From: Desulfovibrio sp.
GTDB taxonomy: Bacteria > Desulfobacterota > Desulfovibrionia > Desulfovibrionales > Desulfovibrionaceae
NCBI GenBank assembly: GCA_016218665.1
Contig: JACRDI010000041.1
Coordinates: 1 to 52,711 of the forward strand
DNA: 52,711 nucleotides
Direction of reading: 5' to 3'
A model generated the notes under the pieces. That model was given only the letters and a program-made list of their open reading frames with translations. It searched no databases and was not told where the DNA came from. The position numbers and the translations under genes were made by a program. Of this stretch, positions 10,154 to 19,783 are shown one piece after another (positions within the stretch are counted from its first letter, which is position 1; each line of letters begins with the position of its first letter).

Positions 10154-10597
10154 TCAGCCGGCGGGGGCTTGGGGCTTCTTCTCGCACAGCTCCCTGAACC
10201 AGCCGGGCACGGCCACGGGCCTGCCCTCGCGGTTCACAGTGGGGTGCACGGTGTAGCCCTGGGCGGTGAGCTTGCCCCTGTCCTCGGTCCAGAACTCGTA
10301 GATGATGGTCATGCTGGCGCGCGACCACTCGTGCACGCCGCAGTGGACCCAGAGCAGGTCGTCGTAGCGCGCGGGCACGCGGTAGCGGCACCAGGCCTCG
10401 CGCACGGGCAGGGCGATGCCGCGTTCCTCGACCACGCCGTAGCCCATGCCGCGCTCGCGCAGGAACTGACTGCGGGCCCGCTCGAAGATATGCAGATATT
10501 CCGCGTAGTAGAGCACACCCATTGCATCGGTCTCGCCATAGGACACGCGGTGTGCGTACCAGCAGTCGGACTCGGGGAAGACCTTGGGGAACTCCAT
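10154..10597 (-). CDS. Acyl-CoA thioesterase, hot-dog fold (YbgC/FadM type)
   Basis: 147 residues, a single 4HBT domain. VSYGETDAMGVLYYAEYL contains the catalytic aspartate of the YbgC class (D24) followed by the usual YY and a hot-dog helix FERARSQFLRERG. It is 24 bp downstream of the apgM-type gene in the same direction, so it is probably the last gene of the aminotransferase-hom-apgM unit, though its role there is unclear. The substrate chain length is unknown. Confidence 0.88.
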   Translation of the reverse strand: MEFPKVFPESDCWYAHRVSYGETDAMGVLYYAEYLHIFERARSQFLRERGMGYGVVEERGIALPVREAWCRYRVPARYDDLLWVHCGVHEWSRASMTIIYEFWTEDRGKLTAQGYTVHPTVNREGRPVAVPGWFRELCEKKPQAPAG

Positions 10598-10621
10598 CGT
10601 CGCGCCTCCTGATGCCGGCCG

Positions 10622-11809
10622 CTAGCGCAGCTGGCGCAGCACCCAGGACATGAGCTCGTGGCCGGTCTCGATGACCAGGCCGGTGGAGCGGGCCTGGGCC
10701 TCGGAGAAGGCGGAAAGCCCGCTGGCCTCGCCGCCCTCGCGCCACAGCAGGAAGGGCACGGCGTCCGGCGTGTGGGTCTTCTCGGCAATGGGCGTGAAGT
10801 GGTCGCAGGTGACCACAAAGGCCACGTCCTGCCCGGCAAGCGCCTGCGTGAGCGGGGCCACCACGCGCGCGTCGAAGCGGCTGATGGCCTCGGCCTTCTG
10901 GTCGGCGTCGCCCGCGTGGCCGCATTCGTCCGGCCCCTCCAGGTGCACGAAGGCGAAGTCGCCGCGCTCCAGGTACTTCAGCGCCGCGTCCACCTTGCCC
11001 TCGTAGTTGGTGTCGATGAGGCCTGTGGCGCCGGGCACCTGGATGACCTCCATGCCCGCCGCGCGCCCCAGTCCGCGCACGAGGTCCACGGCGGAGATCA
11101 CCGCGCCGTCAAGGCCGAAGGCGTCCTTGAACCTGGGCAGGATGAGCGGCCGGCCCTGGCCCCAAGGCCAGATGGACCTGGCCTTGGTGTGGGCGGCGGT
11201 CTCCCGCAGGCGCTCCTCGGCCAGGAAGAGCAGATCCCAGATGCGGGCCGAGCGCGAGAACTGGCGCATGTCCGCGCGGATGGGCTTGCCGGTGATGTCG
11301 TGCGGGGGGCTGATGAGGAGCTTGGCCTCGTCCTCCCTGGCGCCGCCCTTCTGCACCAGGAGATGGCGGTACTGCACGCCGGGGTGGAACTGGAAGGTCT
11401 CGTCGCCGAGCCTGTCCTGCAGGTCCTGCACCAGCGGGGCCGAGACCTCGGTGGTGATGTGGCCGGAGGAGTAGTCCAGCATGGTGCCTTCCGGGGCAAG
11501 CTCCGTCAGGTTCACCAGGTTCATGCGCCATACCAGGTCGTCGGGGTCGAGCTCAAGCCCCTGGGCCGCGGCCTCGATGGGCCCGCGCCCGGTGTGGTGC
11601 CTGGCCGGATCGAAGCCCAGCAGCGACATGTTGGCCACGTCCGAGCCCGGGGGCATGCCCTGGGGCACGGTCTGGCACACGCCAACGGTGCCCGTGGCGG
11701 CCATGCGGTCCATGACGGGCGTGCTGGCGGCCTCCAGGCAGGTCTTGGCGCCGGGGTGTTCGTCGGCCCAGCCGCCCATGCCGTCGGCGATGAGGAAAAG
11801 GAGCTTCAT
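10622..11809 (-). CDS. apgM: Archaeal-type cofactor-independent phosphoglycerate mutase family protein (candidate homoserine kinase)
   Basis: 395 residues, alkaline-phosphatase fold. LIADGMGGW carries the first metal aspartate (D9), MPPGSDVANMSLLGFDP the catalytic serine (S56), and HLEGPDECGHAGD plus TCDHFTPI the second metal set. These are the apgM (COG3635) landmarks. By family it is a phosphoglycerate mutase. However, it sits between homoserine dehydrogenase (27 bp upstream) and a thioesterase, and members of this family have been proposed as the homoserine kinase of organisms lacking ThrB. Both functions fit; context favours threonine synthesis. No other mutase or homoserine kinase is seen in this window, which proves nothing about the genome. 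Confidence 0.87.
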   Translation of the reverse strand: MKLLFLIADGMGGWADEHPGAKTCLEAASTPVMDRMAATGTVGVCQTVPQGMPPGSDVANMSLLGFDPARHHTGRGPIEAAAQGLELDPDDLVWRMNLVNLTELAPEGTMLDYSSGHITTEVSAPLVQDLQDRLGDETFQFHPGVQYRHLLVQKGGAREDEAKLLISPPHDITGKPIRADMRQFSRSARIWDLLFLAEERLRETAAHTKARSIWPWGQGRPLILPRFKDAFGLDGAVISAVDLVRGLGRAAGMEVIQVPGATGLIDTNYEGKVDAALKYLERGDFAFVHLEGPDECGHAGDADQKAEAISRFDARVVAPLTQALAGQDVAFVVTCDHFTPIAEKTHTPDAVPFLLWREGGEASGLSAFSEAQARSTGLVIETGHELMSWVLRQLR

Positions 11810-11836
11810 GCTGTGTCCGCCTGCTTGGTGCGAGGG

Positions 11837-13132
11837 CTACAGGATGGGGAAGTGCACCGTGGGGCGCACGGCAAAGGGCAAGGCGTCGATGGCGCGGACG
11901 GTCTCCGCGGCGGCGCTGGCCTTGGCCTCGTGGGTCAAGAACACGATGGGCACCTCCGGGGCCTTGTGCTCGCCCTTTTGCACCGCCTGGGCGATGGAGA
12001 TGCCGTGCTCGGCCATGGTCTTGGCGATGGCCGCCAGCACGCCGGGGCGATCCGCCACGGAGAAGCGGAAGTAGTGCATGGACACGCACTCCGACGAGGG
12101 CAGGATGTCGGCCTCTGGCAGGGGCTTGTTGCCGAAGCCCGTGTTGTCGAAGTGCGCGCTCGGGATGGCGAGGCCCCGGCACAGGGCCATGACGTCGGCC
12201 ATGACCGCGCTGCCCGTGGGCAGCGAACCCGCGCCCTGGCCGTGGAGCATGATGGGCCCCACCGCGTTGCCCTCCACGCGCACGGCGTTGTAGTTGCCGC
12301 CCACGCGCGCCAGCAGGAACTTGTGGTTCACCAGGGTGGGCTCCACGCTGGCGACGATCTTGCCGTCGACCTCCCGCGCCTGGGCCAGCAGCTTGATGCG
12401 GTAGCCGAACTCGCGGGCGAACTCGATGTCCGAGCCCGTCACCTGGGTGATGCCGCGCACCGGCAGTTTGGATAGCGGGAAGTCCCGGCCGTAGGCCAGG
12501 CGTATGAGCACCACCAGCTTGTGCGCGGTGTCGAAGCCCTCGATGTCGAAGGTCGGGTCGGCCTCGGCGTAGCCCAGTTCCTGGGCCTGCTTGAGGGCCA
12601 CGTCGAACTCCAGATGATTGGTGGTCATCTCGGAGAGGATGTAGTTGGCCGTGCCGTTCATGATGCCCGTGAGCCGCTCGATGCGGTTGGCGCCCAGGCT
12701 CTCGCGCAGGGTCTGCACGATGGGCACGCCGCCGGCCACGCTGGCCTCGTAGAAGAGGCCCAGGCCCTTCTTTGCCGCCAGGGCGGAGAGCTCCGGCCCG
12801 TGCAGGGCCAGCAGGTGCTTGTTGGCCGTCACCACGTGCTTGCCCGCGTTCAGGGCGCGGGTGATGAGCTCGCGCGCCAGGCCCACCCCGCCCATGAGCT
12901 CGACCACCACGTCCACGTCCGGTCCGAGCAGGTCGTCCGGGTTCGCGGTGAACCGCATCTCGGGACCGGTGGCCACGGCGCGCTTCTTGGTCAGATCGCG
13001 CACGAGCACGGTGGTGATGGCGATGTCCCTTCCCGTGCGGGCGAGGATGCCCTCGCGGTTTTCGTGCAGAATCTGGGCGAGCCCTGAGCCGACCGTGCCG
13101 AATCCGGCGAGACCGAGGCGCAGCGTGTTCAT
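11837..13132 (-). CDS. hom: Homoserine dehydrogenase with C-terminal ACT domain
   Basis: Reduces aspartate semialdehyde to homoserine, the branch to threonine and methionine. 431 residues. The NAD(P) motif GFGTVGSGL is at residues 10-18, VVELMGG and TANKHLLA follow, and the catalytic region GIMNGTANYILSEM and EADPTFDIEGFDTAHK are typical. Residues about 350-431 form an ACT domain (MHYFRFSVADRPGVLAAIA), so feedback control by threonine is likely from the family. It lies 9 bp after the aminotransferase gene and 27 bp before apgM, in one operon. Confidence 0.95.
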   Translation of the reverse strand: MNTLRLGLAGFGTVGSGLAQILHENREGILARTGRDIAITTVLVRDLTKKRAVATGPEMRFTANPDDLLGPDVDVVVELMGGVGLARELITRALNAGKHVVTANKHLLALHGPELSALAAKKGLGLFYEASVAGGVPIVQTLRESLGANRIERLTGIMNGTANYILSEMTTNHLEFDVALKQAQELGYAEADPTFDIEGFDTAHKLVVLIRLAYGRDFPLSKLPVRGITQVTGSDIEFAREFGYRIKLLAQAREVDGKIVASVEPTLVNHKFLLARVGGNYNAVRVEGNAVGPIMLHGQGAGSLPTGSAVMADVMALCRGLAIPSAHFDNTGFGNKPLPEADILPSSECVSMHYFRFSVADRPGVLAAIAKTMAEHGISIAQAVQKGEHKAPEVPIVFLTHEAKASAAAETVRAIDALPFAVRPTVHFPIL

Positions 13133-13141
13133 GCGTGATCC

Positions 13142-14314
13142 TTATTTTCCGAAGAACTTCTTGAGGTTTCTCGTGGCCTGGTTGATGCGGTGGCGGTTTT
13201 CCACCAGGGCGAAGCGCACGTGGTCGTCGCCGTAGTTGCCGAAGCCGAGGCCCGGCGAAACGGCCACCTCGGCCTCGCGCAGCAGCAGCTTGGAGAACTC
13301 CACGCTGCCCATGTGCTTGAACTCGTCCGGAATCTCGGCCCAGACGAACATGGTGGCCTTGGGCGGCTCCACCATCCAGCCCGCGCGGTGCAGGCCCTCG
13401 ATGAGCGCGTCGCGGCGGTCCTGGTGCACGTCCATGATCTCGCGCACGCAGTCCTGCGGACCGTTGAGCGCGGTGCAGGCCGCGATCTGGATGGGCTGGA
13501 AGATGCCGTAGTCCAGGTAGCTCTTGATGCGGGTGAGGGCCTGGACCATGTCGCGGTTGCCCACGCAGAAGCCCACGCGCCAGCCGGCCATGGAGTAGCT
13601 CTTGGTCAGGGAGAAGAACTCCACGGCCACGTCCTTGGCGCCCTTGGCCTGCATGAAGCTGGGGGCCACGTAGCCGTCGTAGGTGAAGTCCGCGTAGGCC
13701 AGGTCGTGGATGATGTACATCCCGTGTTCCTTGGCGAAGTCCACGATCTTCTGGAAATAGTCCACGTCCGCGCAGATGGTGGTCGGGTTGTGGGGATAGT
13801 TGATGACGAGCAGCTTGGGCTTGGGCCAGGTCTGCTTCACCGCGATCTGCAGGTCCTCCAGGAAGTCGCGTCCCTTGCCCATGGGAATGCGGCGCACGTC
13901 CGCCCCGGCGATGATGGCCGCGTAGGGGTGGATGGGGTAGGCCGGGTCGGGCGCGAAGACCACGTCGCCGGGGGAGAGCATGACCAGCGCCAGGTGCGCC
14001 AGGCCTTCCTTGGCGCCCATGGTGACGACGACTTCCTGGTCGTGGTCCAGCTCCACGCCGAAGCGGCGCAGGTACCAGTTGGCGATGGCCAGACGGAGGC
14101 CCTTGATGCCCTTGGATGCGCTGTAGCGGTGGTTGGTGGACTTCTGCGCCGCCTCCATGAGCTTTTCCACGATGTGCGGCGGGGTGGGCAGATCGGGGTT
14201 GCCCATGCCGAGGTCCACGATGTCTGCGCCCTGATGGCGCATCTTCATTTTCAGCTCGTTGACCTGGGCGAACACGTACGGCGGAAGTCTGTGGACTCTG
14301 GGAAACTGCTCCAT
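13142..14314 (-). CDS. alaC: Pyridoxal-phosphate aminotransferase, AlaC type
   Basis: Class I/II aminotransferase, 390 residues: [14 protein letters not shown], the cofactor aspartate and tyrosine in [10 protein letters not shown], the Schiff-base lysine in [12 protein letters not shown], and a C-terminal arginine in [13 protein letters not shown]. The overall pattern ([16 protein letters not shown] at the start) is that of AlaC glutamate-pyruvate aminotransferases; close relatives include aspartate and LL-diaminopimelate aminotransferases, so specificity is not certain. The ATG at 14314 has AAGGAGAG before it. It is the first gene of the operon with hom. Supply of aspartate for the threonine branch would also fit the context. 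Confidence 0.9.
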   Translation of the reverse strand: MEQFPRVHRLPPYVFAQVNELKMKMRHQGADIVDLGMGNPDLPTPPHIVEKLMEAAQKSTNHRYSASKGIKGLRLAIANWYLRRFGVELDHDQEVVVTMGAKEGLAHLALVMLSPGDVVFAPDPAYPIHPYAAIIAGADVRRIPMGKGRDFLEDLQIAVKQTWPKPKLLVINYPHNPTTICADVDYFQKIVDFAKEHGMYIIHDLAYADFTYDGYVAPSFMQAKGAKDVAVEFFSLTKSYSMAGWRVGFCVGNRDMVQALTRIKSYLDYGIFQPIQIAACTALNGPQDCVREIMDVHQDRRDALIEGLHRAGWMVEPPKATMFVWAEIPDEFKHMGSVEFSKLLLREAEVAVSPGLGFGNYGDDHVRFALVENRHRINQATRNLKKFFGK

Positions 14315-14379
14315 TGCGCTCTCCTTGGCTCCCCTGGCGGCCGCGATGGGTCGGAGGTGATTATTCTGTAGTCGGGAAC

Positions 14380-14407
14380 CATATATGCGCCGGGGCGGGT
14401 CTGTCAA
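14380..14407 (-). promoter_or_regulatory. Putative sigma70 promoter of the alaC-hom-apgM operon
   Basis: On the minus strand a perfect TTGACA (14407-14402), a 16-base spacer, then TATATG (14385-14380), about 65 bases before the alaC start. Confidence 0.6.
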
Positions 14408-14438
14408 AAGCAATGATGCCTGAAAACGCGCGGTTGTG

Positions 14439-14467
14439 TTGCCTCCGCCGGGGCCGAATGGTAGCCT
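14439..14467 (+). promoter_or_regulatory. Putative promoter of the cytosine deaminase gene
   Basis: TTGCCT (14439-14444), a 17-base spacer, TAGCCT (14462-14467) followed by G, 23 bases before the start codon. The same arrangement appears before the gene at 21034. Confidence 0.45.
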
Positions 14468-14490
14468 GTGGGAAACCGACGGGAGGCCCC

Positions 14491-14943
14491 ATGGATCGAC
14501 GCGACTATGAACGCATGCTTGAGGTGGCCCTTGAGGAGGCCAGAAAGGGCCTGGCCGAAGGGGGCGTGCCCATCGGCGCGGCCCTGTTCGACGGGCAGGG
14601 CAGGCTGCTGGGCAGCGGCCACAACAGGCGCGTGCAGGACGACGACCCGGCCATCCACGCGGAGACCGCGGCCTTCCGCGCCGCAGGCCGCAGGAAAAGC
14701 TACCGCGACACCATCATGGTGACCACCCTGGCCCCCTGCTGGTATTGTTCCGGCCTGGTGCGCCAGTTCGGCATCGGCACCGAGGTGGTGGGCGAAAGCA
14801 GCACGTTCCAGGGCGGCGTCGCCTGGCTTAAGCGCAACGGTATCAAAGTGGTGAACCTGAAGAGCGCGGAGTGCGTGCACTTGCTGGGCAGCTTCATCAA
14901 GGCCCGGCCCGAGGTCTGGAACGAGGATATCGGCGTCGAGTGA
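14491..14943 (+). CDS. Zinc-dependent cytosine deaminase, yeast Fcy1-like
   Basis: 150 residues, cytidine-deaminase fold. Zinc and catalysis: HAE at 56-58 and PCWYC at 82-86 (C83, C86). Beyond the generic motifs, it follows yeast cytosine deaminase along its length: EGGVPIG near residue 25, GHNRRVQ near 44, TTLAPC at 79-83, [11 protein letters not shown] in the middle, and a C-terminus [14 protein letters not shown] that matches the yeast ending FIDERPQDWFEDIG as I recall it. Most bacteria use the unrelated CodA for this reaction, so deamination of cytosine to uracil is a good guess but a related base is possible. GGGAGG precedes the ATG at 14491. It is divergent from alaC. Confidence 0.85.
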   Translation: MDRRDYERMLEVALEEARKGLAEGGVPIGAALFDGQGRLLGSGHNRRVQDDDPAIHAETAAFRAAGRRKSYRDTIMVTTLAPCWYCSGLVRQFGIGTEVVGESSTFQGGVAWLKRNGIKVVNLKSAECVHLLGSFIKARPEVWNEDIGVE

Positions 14944-15038
14944 CGGCGCCGCGTTTTTGCGCCACACTCTTGTACAGAGCTGCAAGTTCAGCTACATCAA
15001 ATGCAACATCCCCGCGGCCAACTTTTGTGGAGATTCGC

Positions 15039-18000
15039 TTGAAGCCATCCTCCGCGCTGCGCACAGTTTGTATCATCTTCACCCTGGTGCTCCTTGCCGG
15101 GGGTGTGCTCGCGCAGCAGCCGGCAGCGTCCCCCGTCGCCCTCACGCCCGAGGAACGGCGCTGGCTCGACGATCACCGCGGCTCCATCATCCTGACCTAC
15201 GACGAGAATTTCCCGCCCATTGAGTTCCGGGACGTCGACGGCCACTACGCGGGCATGGGCGCGGAAATCGTGGCCCGTGTGGAGGCCCTGCTCGGCGTCA
15301 CCTTCGTCAAGCTCCCCACCAGCGACTGGGGCGCCTTTCTCAAGGACCTGGAAGCGGGCAACGTGCACCTGAACGGCGGCATGGCCAGCACGCCGGAGCG
15401 GGACGAGTACGCCTTCTGCACCGCGCCCTACATCAAGCTGCCGCTGGCGATCATCACGCGGGCCAAGGGTTTCGAGGGCAGGAACGTCGCCTGGGAAGAC
15501 CTCAAGGGCAAGCGCGTTGCGGTCGTGTCCGGCTACATGACGGAATCCTATGTGCGCCGGCACAGCCAGGGGGAGTTCAGCGTTGTCGTCGTTCCGAGCA
15601 TCATCGAGGGGCTCCGCGACGTCTCCTTTGGCGTGGTGGACGCCTTTGTCGACAACCTCGCCACCTCCTCCTACTACATTGAGAAGGAAGCGCTGACCAA
15701 CCTGCGGGTTGCCGGAAACACGGACCTGTCCTTTCCCATCAGCCTCTGCGTGAGCCGGAAGTACCCGCTGCTCCTAAGCTCCCTGCAGAAGGCGCTGGAC
15801 GCCATCCCCGCCTCCGAGGTCGAGGCTTTGCGCAAGCGCTGGATCTCCCTCTCCGGCGGCGGCCTGCTGGAGCCGGAAACGCGGCGCCAGCTGAAGTTCG
15901 CTGGCGTGTTCGTGCTGCTGCTGCTGTTGGGCCTGGGCGGCATCAGCTATCTGCTCAAGCGCCGGCTGGACGAGAAGGTGTGCAGCCTTGGGGCCGCCCG
16001 CAAGGAGCTTGAGGAGCAGACCGAGCGCCTGCATATGGCGCTGGATGCAATCAGCGCCGGGGTTTGGGAATACCACCCCCTCACCGGGGCGCTTTTCTGC
16101 ACCGACCAGTGGTACTCCATGCTGGGCCGCGATCCGGGATCGCTGGAGGGCGACATCGACGTGTGGCGGCTGCTGCTCCACCCCGATGACCAGCCCGGGG
16201 CGATGCGCGCCGTGAACGCGTACTGCGCCTCGGACGGCAGGAGCATGTACGAGGCCGAGTTCCGCATGCTCCACGCCGACGGAACCTGGCGCTGGGTGCT
16301 GGGCAAGGGCCGCGCCGTCGCCTGGGACGGACAGGGCCGTCCCTCGCGCATCGTCGGTCTGAACATCGACATCCACGAGCTCAAGACCATGCAGGAAGAC
16401 CTGCGCCGCAGCGAGGCCATCGTGCGGGCCGCCTTTGACCAGACCTTCCAGTTCTGCACCCTGCTGGACACGAACGGCAAGGTGGTGCGGATCAACAAGA
16501 GCGCGCTGAGCTTTTCGAACATCACGCCGGACGCCGTCATCGGCCGCCATTTTGGCGATTGCCCGTGGTGGCCGGACCGGGAGACCGCGCACGACATCAT
16601 GCGCCAGGCGGTGGAGACGGCGCTCTCCGGCGGCGTGTTCCGCCGAGAGGTGCAGTTGCAGGACGCCGCGGGCTCCGTCGCCCAGGTGGACTTCTCCCTT
16701 TCGCCCCTCATGGAGTCGGACGGTTCCGTGAACATCCTCATTGCCGAGGGCCGCGACCTCAGCGCCATCCGCCGGGCGGAGCAGGCCCTCAAGGCCAGCG
16801 AGGAGCGCTACCGGGCCATCTTCAGCAACGCTCCGGTGGGCATCTTCCGCAGCACGTATTCCGGCCGGGTCGTCGACGTGAACCAGGCCCTGGCCGCCAT
16901 GCACGGGTTCCAGAGTCCGGAGGAGATGCTGCGCGGCATGGGCGACCTGGCCTTCGAGGCCTACGCCTCGTCCGAGGATCGCTGGGCGCTGCTGCGCGGG
17001 CTTGAGGACACGCCCAGGGGCCTGCGCATGGAGATCACGCTCAAGCGCTTCAACGGGGAGACCTTCCCCGCCATCATCAACGCCTCCCTGCAATATGGCC
17101 CGGAGGGCGAACCTGCCTACCTCGACGGCGTCATCGAGGACATTACCGAGCGCAAGCGGGCCGAGGCCACCCTGCGCGAGAAGACGGCCCTGCTCGAAGC
17201 CATGGTCGACGCCACCCTGGACGGCATCCTTGTGGTGGGCGAGGGGCGCGAGGTGCTCGTGGCCAACCGGCGCTTCTGCGAGATGTTCAGCGTTCCGGCC
17301 GGGCTGCGCCAGGGCCGCGTGGACGACATGCTGCTGCGGCATGTGGCCTGCCAGGCCCCGACGCCGGAGGCGTTCACCTCCCGCGTGGCGGAGCTCTCCT
17401 TGGACCCCCTGTGCATCGCCCGGGAGGAGGAGAATTTCGTCGACGGCAAGATCGTCGACCGCTACACGGCCCCCATCACGGGCGAGGACGGCAAGCTGTA
17501 CGGGCGCATCTGGATGTTCCGCGATATTACGGACCGCAAGGCGCTGGAACTGCGCGTGGCGGACCAGCTGGCCTTCCAGGAGGCCCTTCTCGACACCATT
17601 CCCTACGCGGTGTTCTACAAGGGGCGCGATACGCGCTTCGTCGGCTGCAACAGGGCCTACGAGCAGTGCTTCGGCATCCGGCGCGAGATGTTCATAGGAA
17701 AGAGGGTCCTCGACCTGGACTACCTGCCGATGGCCGACCGGCAGGCCTTCCAGGCGGAGGACGAGGCGGTCATTGATGGGCTGACCAGCGTGAGCCGGGA
17801 GGTCGCCATTCCCTTCGCCGACGGGATGACGCACCAGGCGCTCTACTCCGTGAGCGGCTTCCGCCTTTCCGACGGCAGCTCCGGCGGCCTCATCGGCATC
17901 ATTGTTGACATGACCGAGCGCAAGATGGCCGAGGAGCGCTTCTCCCTCATCTTCGAGATGGCACCGGAATGCATCTTCTTCATCCGCGTGTCCGACATGA

Positions 18001-19100
18001 CGCTGGTTGACACCAACGTCGCCTTCGAGAGCATGACCGGCTTCAGCCGCGAGGAGGTCCTGGGCCGGTCCATGGCCGACTTGGGCCTCTGGAACGACCC
18101 CAATGACCGCGCCGTGTTTTTGAAGCGCCTGGAAGACGACGGGGATGTGAAGAACTTCGAGTTCATGCTGCGCCGCAAGGACGGCGAGATCCGCCGCGTC
18201 ACCAATTCCTCGCGGCTGGTGAACATCGCCGGGGAAAGCTGCTACATCTCCATCCTGCACGACATCACTGAAACCCGCCGCATGCAGGAGCTGCTCATCC
18301 AGTCGGAGAAGATGATGTCCATCGGCAGCCTGGCCGCGGGCATAGCCCACGAGATCAACAACCCGCTGGGCATCGTGCACCAGGCGGTGCAGAACCTCAT
18401 CCAGCGCACCAACCCGGAGCAGAGGAAGAACATCGAGACCGCGCAGGAGCTGGGCCTCGATATGGGGCTCCTGCAGCAGTACATCAAGGCGCGCAAGCTC
18501 GATGTGTTCCTGGCCGACATCCAGACGGCCGCCGTGCGCGCCTCGGGCATCATTCGCAGCATGCTCAACTTCAGCCGCCGCAGCGAAAGCAGGCGCAGCG
18601 TGTGCGACCTGCCGCGCATCATCGAGCAGTCGCTCTTCCTGGCGTCCTCCGACTACGACCTGAAGAAGGCCTTCGACTTCAAGCGGATCGAGATCGTCCT
18701 TGATCTTGAGACCGATCTGCCCGCCTGCGATTGCACGGAAACCGAACTGGAGCAGGTGATCCTGAACCTGCTGCGCAACGCCGCCCAGGCCATGGCCATG
18801 GCCCCGGCGCCGGACCGCCGGCCGCGCATCACAATACGCCTGCGGCTCCAGGATGACGTCATCCGCCTGGAGGTGGAGGACAACGGGCCCGGCATGGGGC
18901 CGCACATCCAGCGCAAGATATTCGAACCGTTCTTCACCACCAAGCCGCCGGGCATCGGCACCGGCCTCGGCCTTGCCGTGTCCTACTTCATCATAACCAA
19001 GGGCCACGGGGGGAAGATGTGGGTGGAGTCCGCTCCGGGGCAGGGCGCAACCTTCTTCATAGAGCTGCCGGTCGACAAGCGGGGGAACGCCGATGGCTGA
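15039..19100 (+). CDS. Large hybrid-input sensor histidine kinase: periplasmic SBP_bac_3 domain, TM, six PAS, HisKA, HATPase
   Basis: 1353 residues from a TTG at 15039, chosen because GGAG lies six bases upstream and a signal peptide begins at once (cleavage after GGVLA). Residues about 40-270 form a periplasmic amino-acid-binding-protein-like domain ([24 protein letters not shown]). One membrane helix is at 287-307. Six PAS repeats follow, at about 330, 460, 589, 717, 845 and 966. The HisKA helix has H1104 in [11 protein letters not shown], and the ATPase has [16 protein letters not shown] and GTGLGLAVS. The kinase probably reports an extracellular small ligand plus cytoplasmic signals. It overlaps the receiver gene by 8 bp, so that receiver is its likely partner. 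The target is unknown. Confidence 0.88.
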   Translation: MKPSSALRTVCIIFTLVLLAGGVLAQQPAASPVALTPEERRWLDDHRGSIILTYDENFPPIEFRDVDGHYAGMGAEIVARVEALLGVTFVKLPTSDWGAFLKDLEAGNVHLNGGMASTPERDEYAFCTAPYIKLPLAIITRAKGFEGRNVAWEDLKGKRVAVVSGYMTESYVRRHSQGEFSVVVVPSIIEGLRDVSFGVVDAFVDNLATSSYYIEKEALTNLRVAGNTDLSFPISLCVSRKYPLLLSSLQKALDAIPASEVEALRKRWISLSGGGLLEPETRRQLKFAGVFVLLLLLGLGGISYLLKRRLDEKVCSLGAARKELEEQTERLHMALDAISAGVWEYHPLTGALFCTDQWYSMLGRDPGSLEGDIDVWRLLLHPDDQPGAMRAVNAYCASDGRSMYEAEFRMLHADGTWRWVLGKGRAVAWDGQGRPSRIVGLNIDIHELKTMQEDLRRSEAIVRAAFDQTFQFCTLLDTNGKVVRINKSALSFSNITPDAVIGRHFGDCPWWPDRETAHDIMRQAVETALSGGVFRREVQLQDAAGSVAQVDFSLSPLMESDGSVNILIAEGRDLSAIRRAEQALKASEERYRAIFSNAPVGIFRSTYSGRVVDVNQALAAMHGFQSPEEMLRGMGDLAFEAYASSEDRWALLRGLEDTPRGLRMEITLKRFNGETFPAIINASLQYGPEGEPAYLDGVIEDITERKRAEATLREKTALLEAMVDATLDGILVVGEGREVLVANRRFCEMFSVPAGLRQGRVDDMLLRHVACQAPTPEAFTSRVAELSLDPLCIAREEENFVDGKIVDRYTAPITGEDGKLYGRIWMFRDITDRKALELRVADQLAFQEALLDTIPYAVFYKGRDTRFVGCNRAYEQCFGIRREMFIGKRVLDLDYLPMADRQAFQAEDEAVIDGLTSVSREVAIPFADGMTHQALYSVSGFRLSDGSSGGLIGIIVDMTERKMAEERFSLIFEMAPECIFFIRVSDMTLVDTNVAFESMTGFSREEVLGRSMADLGLWNDPNDRAVFLKRLEDDGDVKNFEFMLRRKDGEIRRVTNSSRLVNIAGESCYISILHDITETRRMQELLIQSEKMMSIGSLAAGIAHEINNPLGIVHQAVQNLIQRTNPEQRKNIETAQELGLDMGLLQQYIKARKLDVFLADIQTAAVRASGIIRSMLNFSRRSESRRSVCDLPRIIEQSLFLASSDYDLKKAFDFKRIEIVLDLETDLPACDCTETELEQVILNLLRNAAQAMAMAPAPDRRPRITIRLRLQDDVIRLEVEDNGPGMGPHIQRKIFEPFFTTKPPGIGTGLGLAVSYFIITKGHGGKMWVESAPGQGATFFIELPVDKRGNADG

Positions 19101-19479
19101 CGGCCTGGGCAAGTTCGTGCTCGTCATTGACGACGAGGAGCGCGTGCGCGAACTGCTGGTGGACTACTTGAGCGATTACGACGAGTTCGAGCTTGCCGGC
19201 GCGGAGAGCGCGGAGCAGGCGCTGGAGCTCCTGCGCTTGCGGCCAGCGGAGCTGTGCGTGGTGGATATGCGCCTGCCGGGCCTGAACGGAACAGGCTTCA
19301 TCGAGGCGGCCGCGGCCGAAGGCCTGTGCCGGAAGTTCTTGGTGCACACCGGCTCGGTGGATTTTTCCCTGCCAAAATCCCTGCAACTGCTCGGCATGTG
19401 CGCCGACGACATCTTCTACAAGCCGGCCAACGCCGCCAAGGTCGCGGAGCGCATCCGCCAACTGCTCCGCAACTGCTGA
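19093..19479 (+). CDS. Single-domain response regulator (receiver only)
   Basis: 128 residues, only a receiver domain: acidic pair D13/D14, phospho-acceptor D58 in VVDMRLPGLNG, T86 and K110 in FYKP. There is no DNA-binding or enzymatic output. It overlaps the large kinase gene by 8 bp, so the two are translated together. It could be a phosphate shuttle to a further protein or a sink. No phosphotransfer protein lies next to it. Confidence 0.92.
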   Translation: MADGLGKFVLVIDDEERVRELLVDYLSDYDEFELAGAESAEQALELLRLRPAELCVVDMRLPGLNGTGFIEAAAAEGLCRKFLVHTGSVDFSLPKSLQLLGMCADDIFYKPANAAKVAERIRQLLRNC

Positions 19480-19486
19480 TCCGCCG

Positions 19487-19542
19487 TTTCTGGGCTGCCG
19501 ATTCTGAGCCGGCACTGTTGAACCGGCGCTTTTGAGCCGGCG
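19487..19542. repeat. Four imperfect 14-nt tandem repeats
   Basis: Units at 19487, 19501, 19515 and 19529, each 14 bases, with consensus close to YTTYTGAGCCGGCG. They lie between the receiver stop and the tRNA terminator and code for nothing obvious. Confidence 0.7.
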
Positions 19543-19556
19543 ACGTGCGCACGAAA

Positions 19557-19586
19557 AAGGGGCCATCCGTTTCCAGATGGCCCCTT
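19557..19586 (-). terminator. Terminator of the tRNA-Pro gene
   Basis: 11-bp perfect stem AAGGGGCCATC with GATGGCCCCTT around an 8-base loop; read on the minus strand it is followed by a T run. It lies 10 bases beyond the tRNA CCA end and could also stop transcription from the receiver gene. Confidence 0.85.
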
Positions 19587-19596
19587 GTGGCGTCGG

Positions 19597-19673
19597 TGGT
19601 CGGGATGAGAGGAGTTGAACCTCCGGCCCCCTGAACCCCATTCAGGTGCGCTACCAGGCTGCGCTACATCCCG
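19597..19673 (-). tRNA. tRNA-Pro (anticodon GGG)
   Basis: 77 nt including an encoded CCA. Acceptor CGGGATG pairs with CATCCCG, discriminator A. The D arm is TAGCGCAGCCTGGTAGCGC, the anticodon stem CCTGA/TCAGG closes the loop ATGGGGT (anticodon GGG), and the T arm is GGAGG-TTCAACT-CCTCT. It reads CCC and probably CCU codons. Confidence 0.97.
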
Positions 19674-19688
19674 ACGTTGCGAGGTGGG

Positions 19689-19718
19689 CTTGTACCCCCG
19701 GTGCGGTTGGCTTGTCAA
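19689..19718 (-). promoter_or_regulatory. Putative promoter of tRNA-Pro
   Basis: Minus strand: perfect TTGACA (19718-19713), an 18-base spacer, TACAAG (19694-19689), 15 bases before the mature 5' end. Confidence 0.6.
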
Positions 19719-19783
19719 CAAAAAGCCGAGAAAAAATCCAAGGCGTCCGAATTTGACCGCAAAATTCGGCATCTGCGTACGCG

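Noticed and set aside
15774..19127. Antisense open frame of about 1117 codons across the six-PAS kinase
   Set aside because: Same shadow pattern; no recognisable domain.
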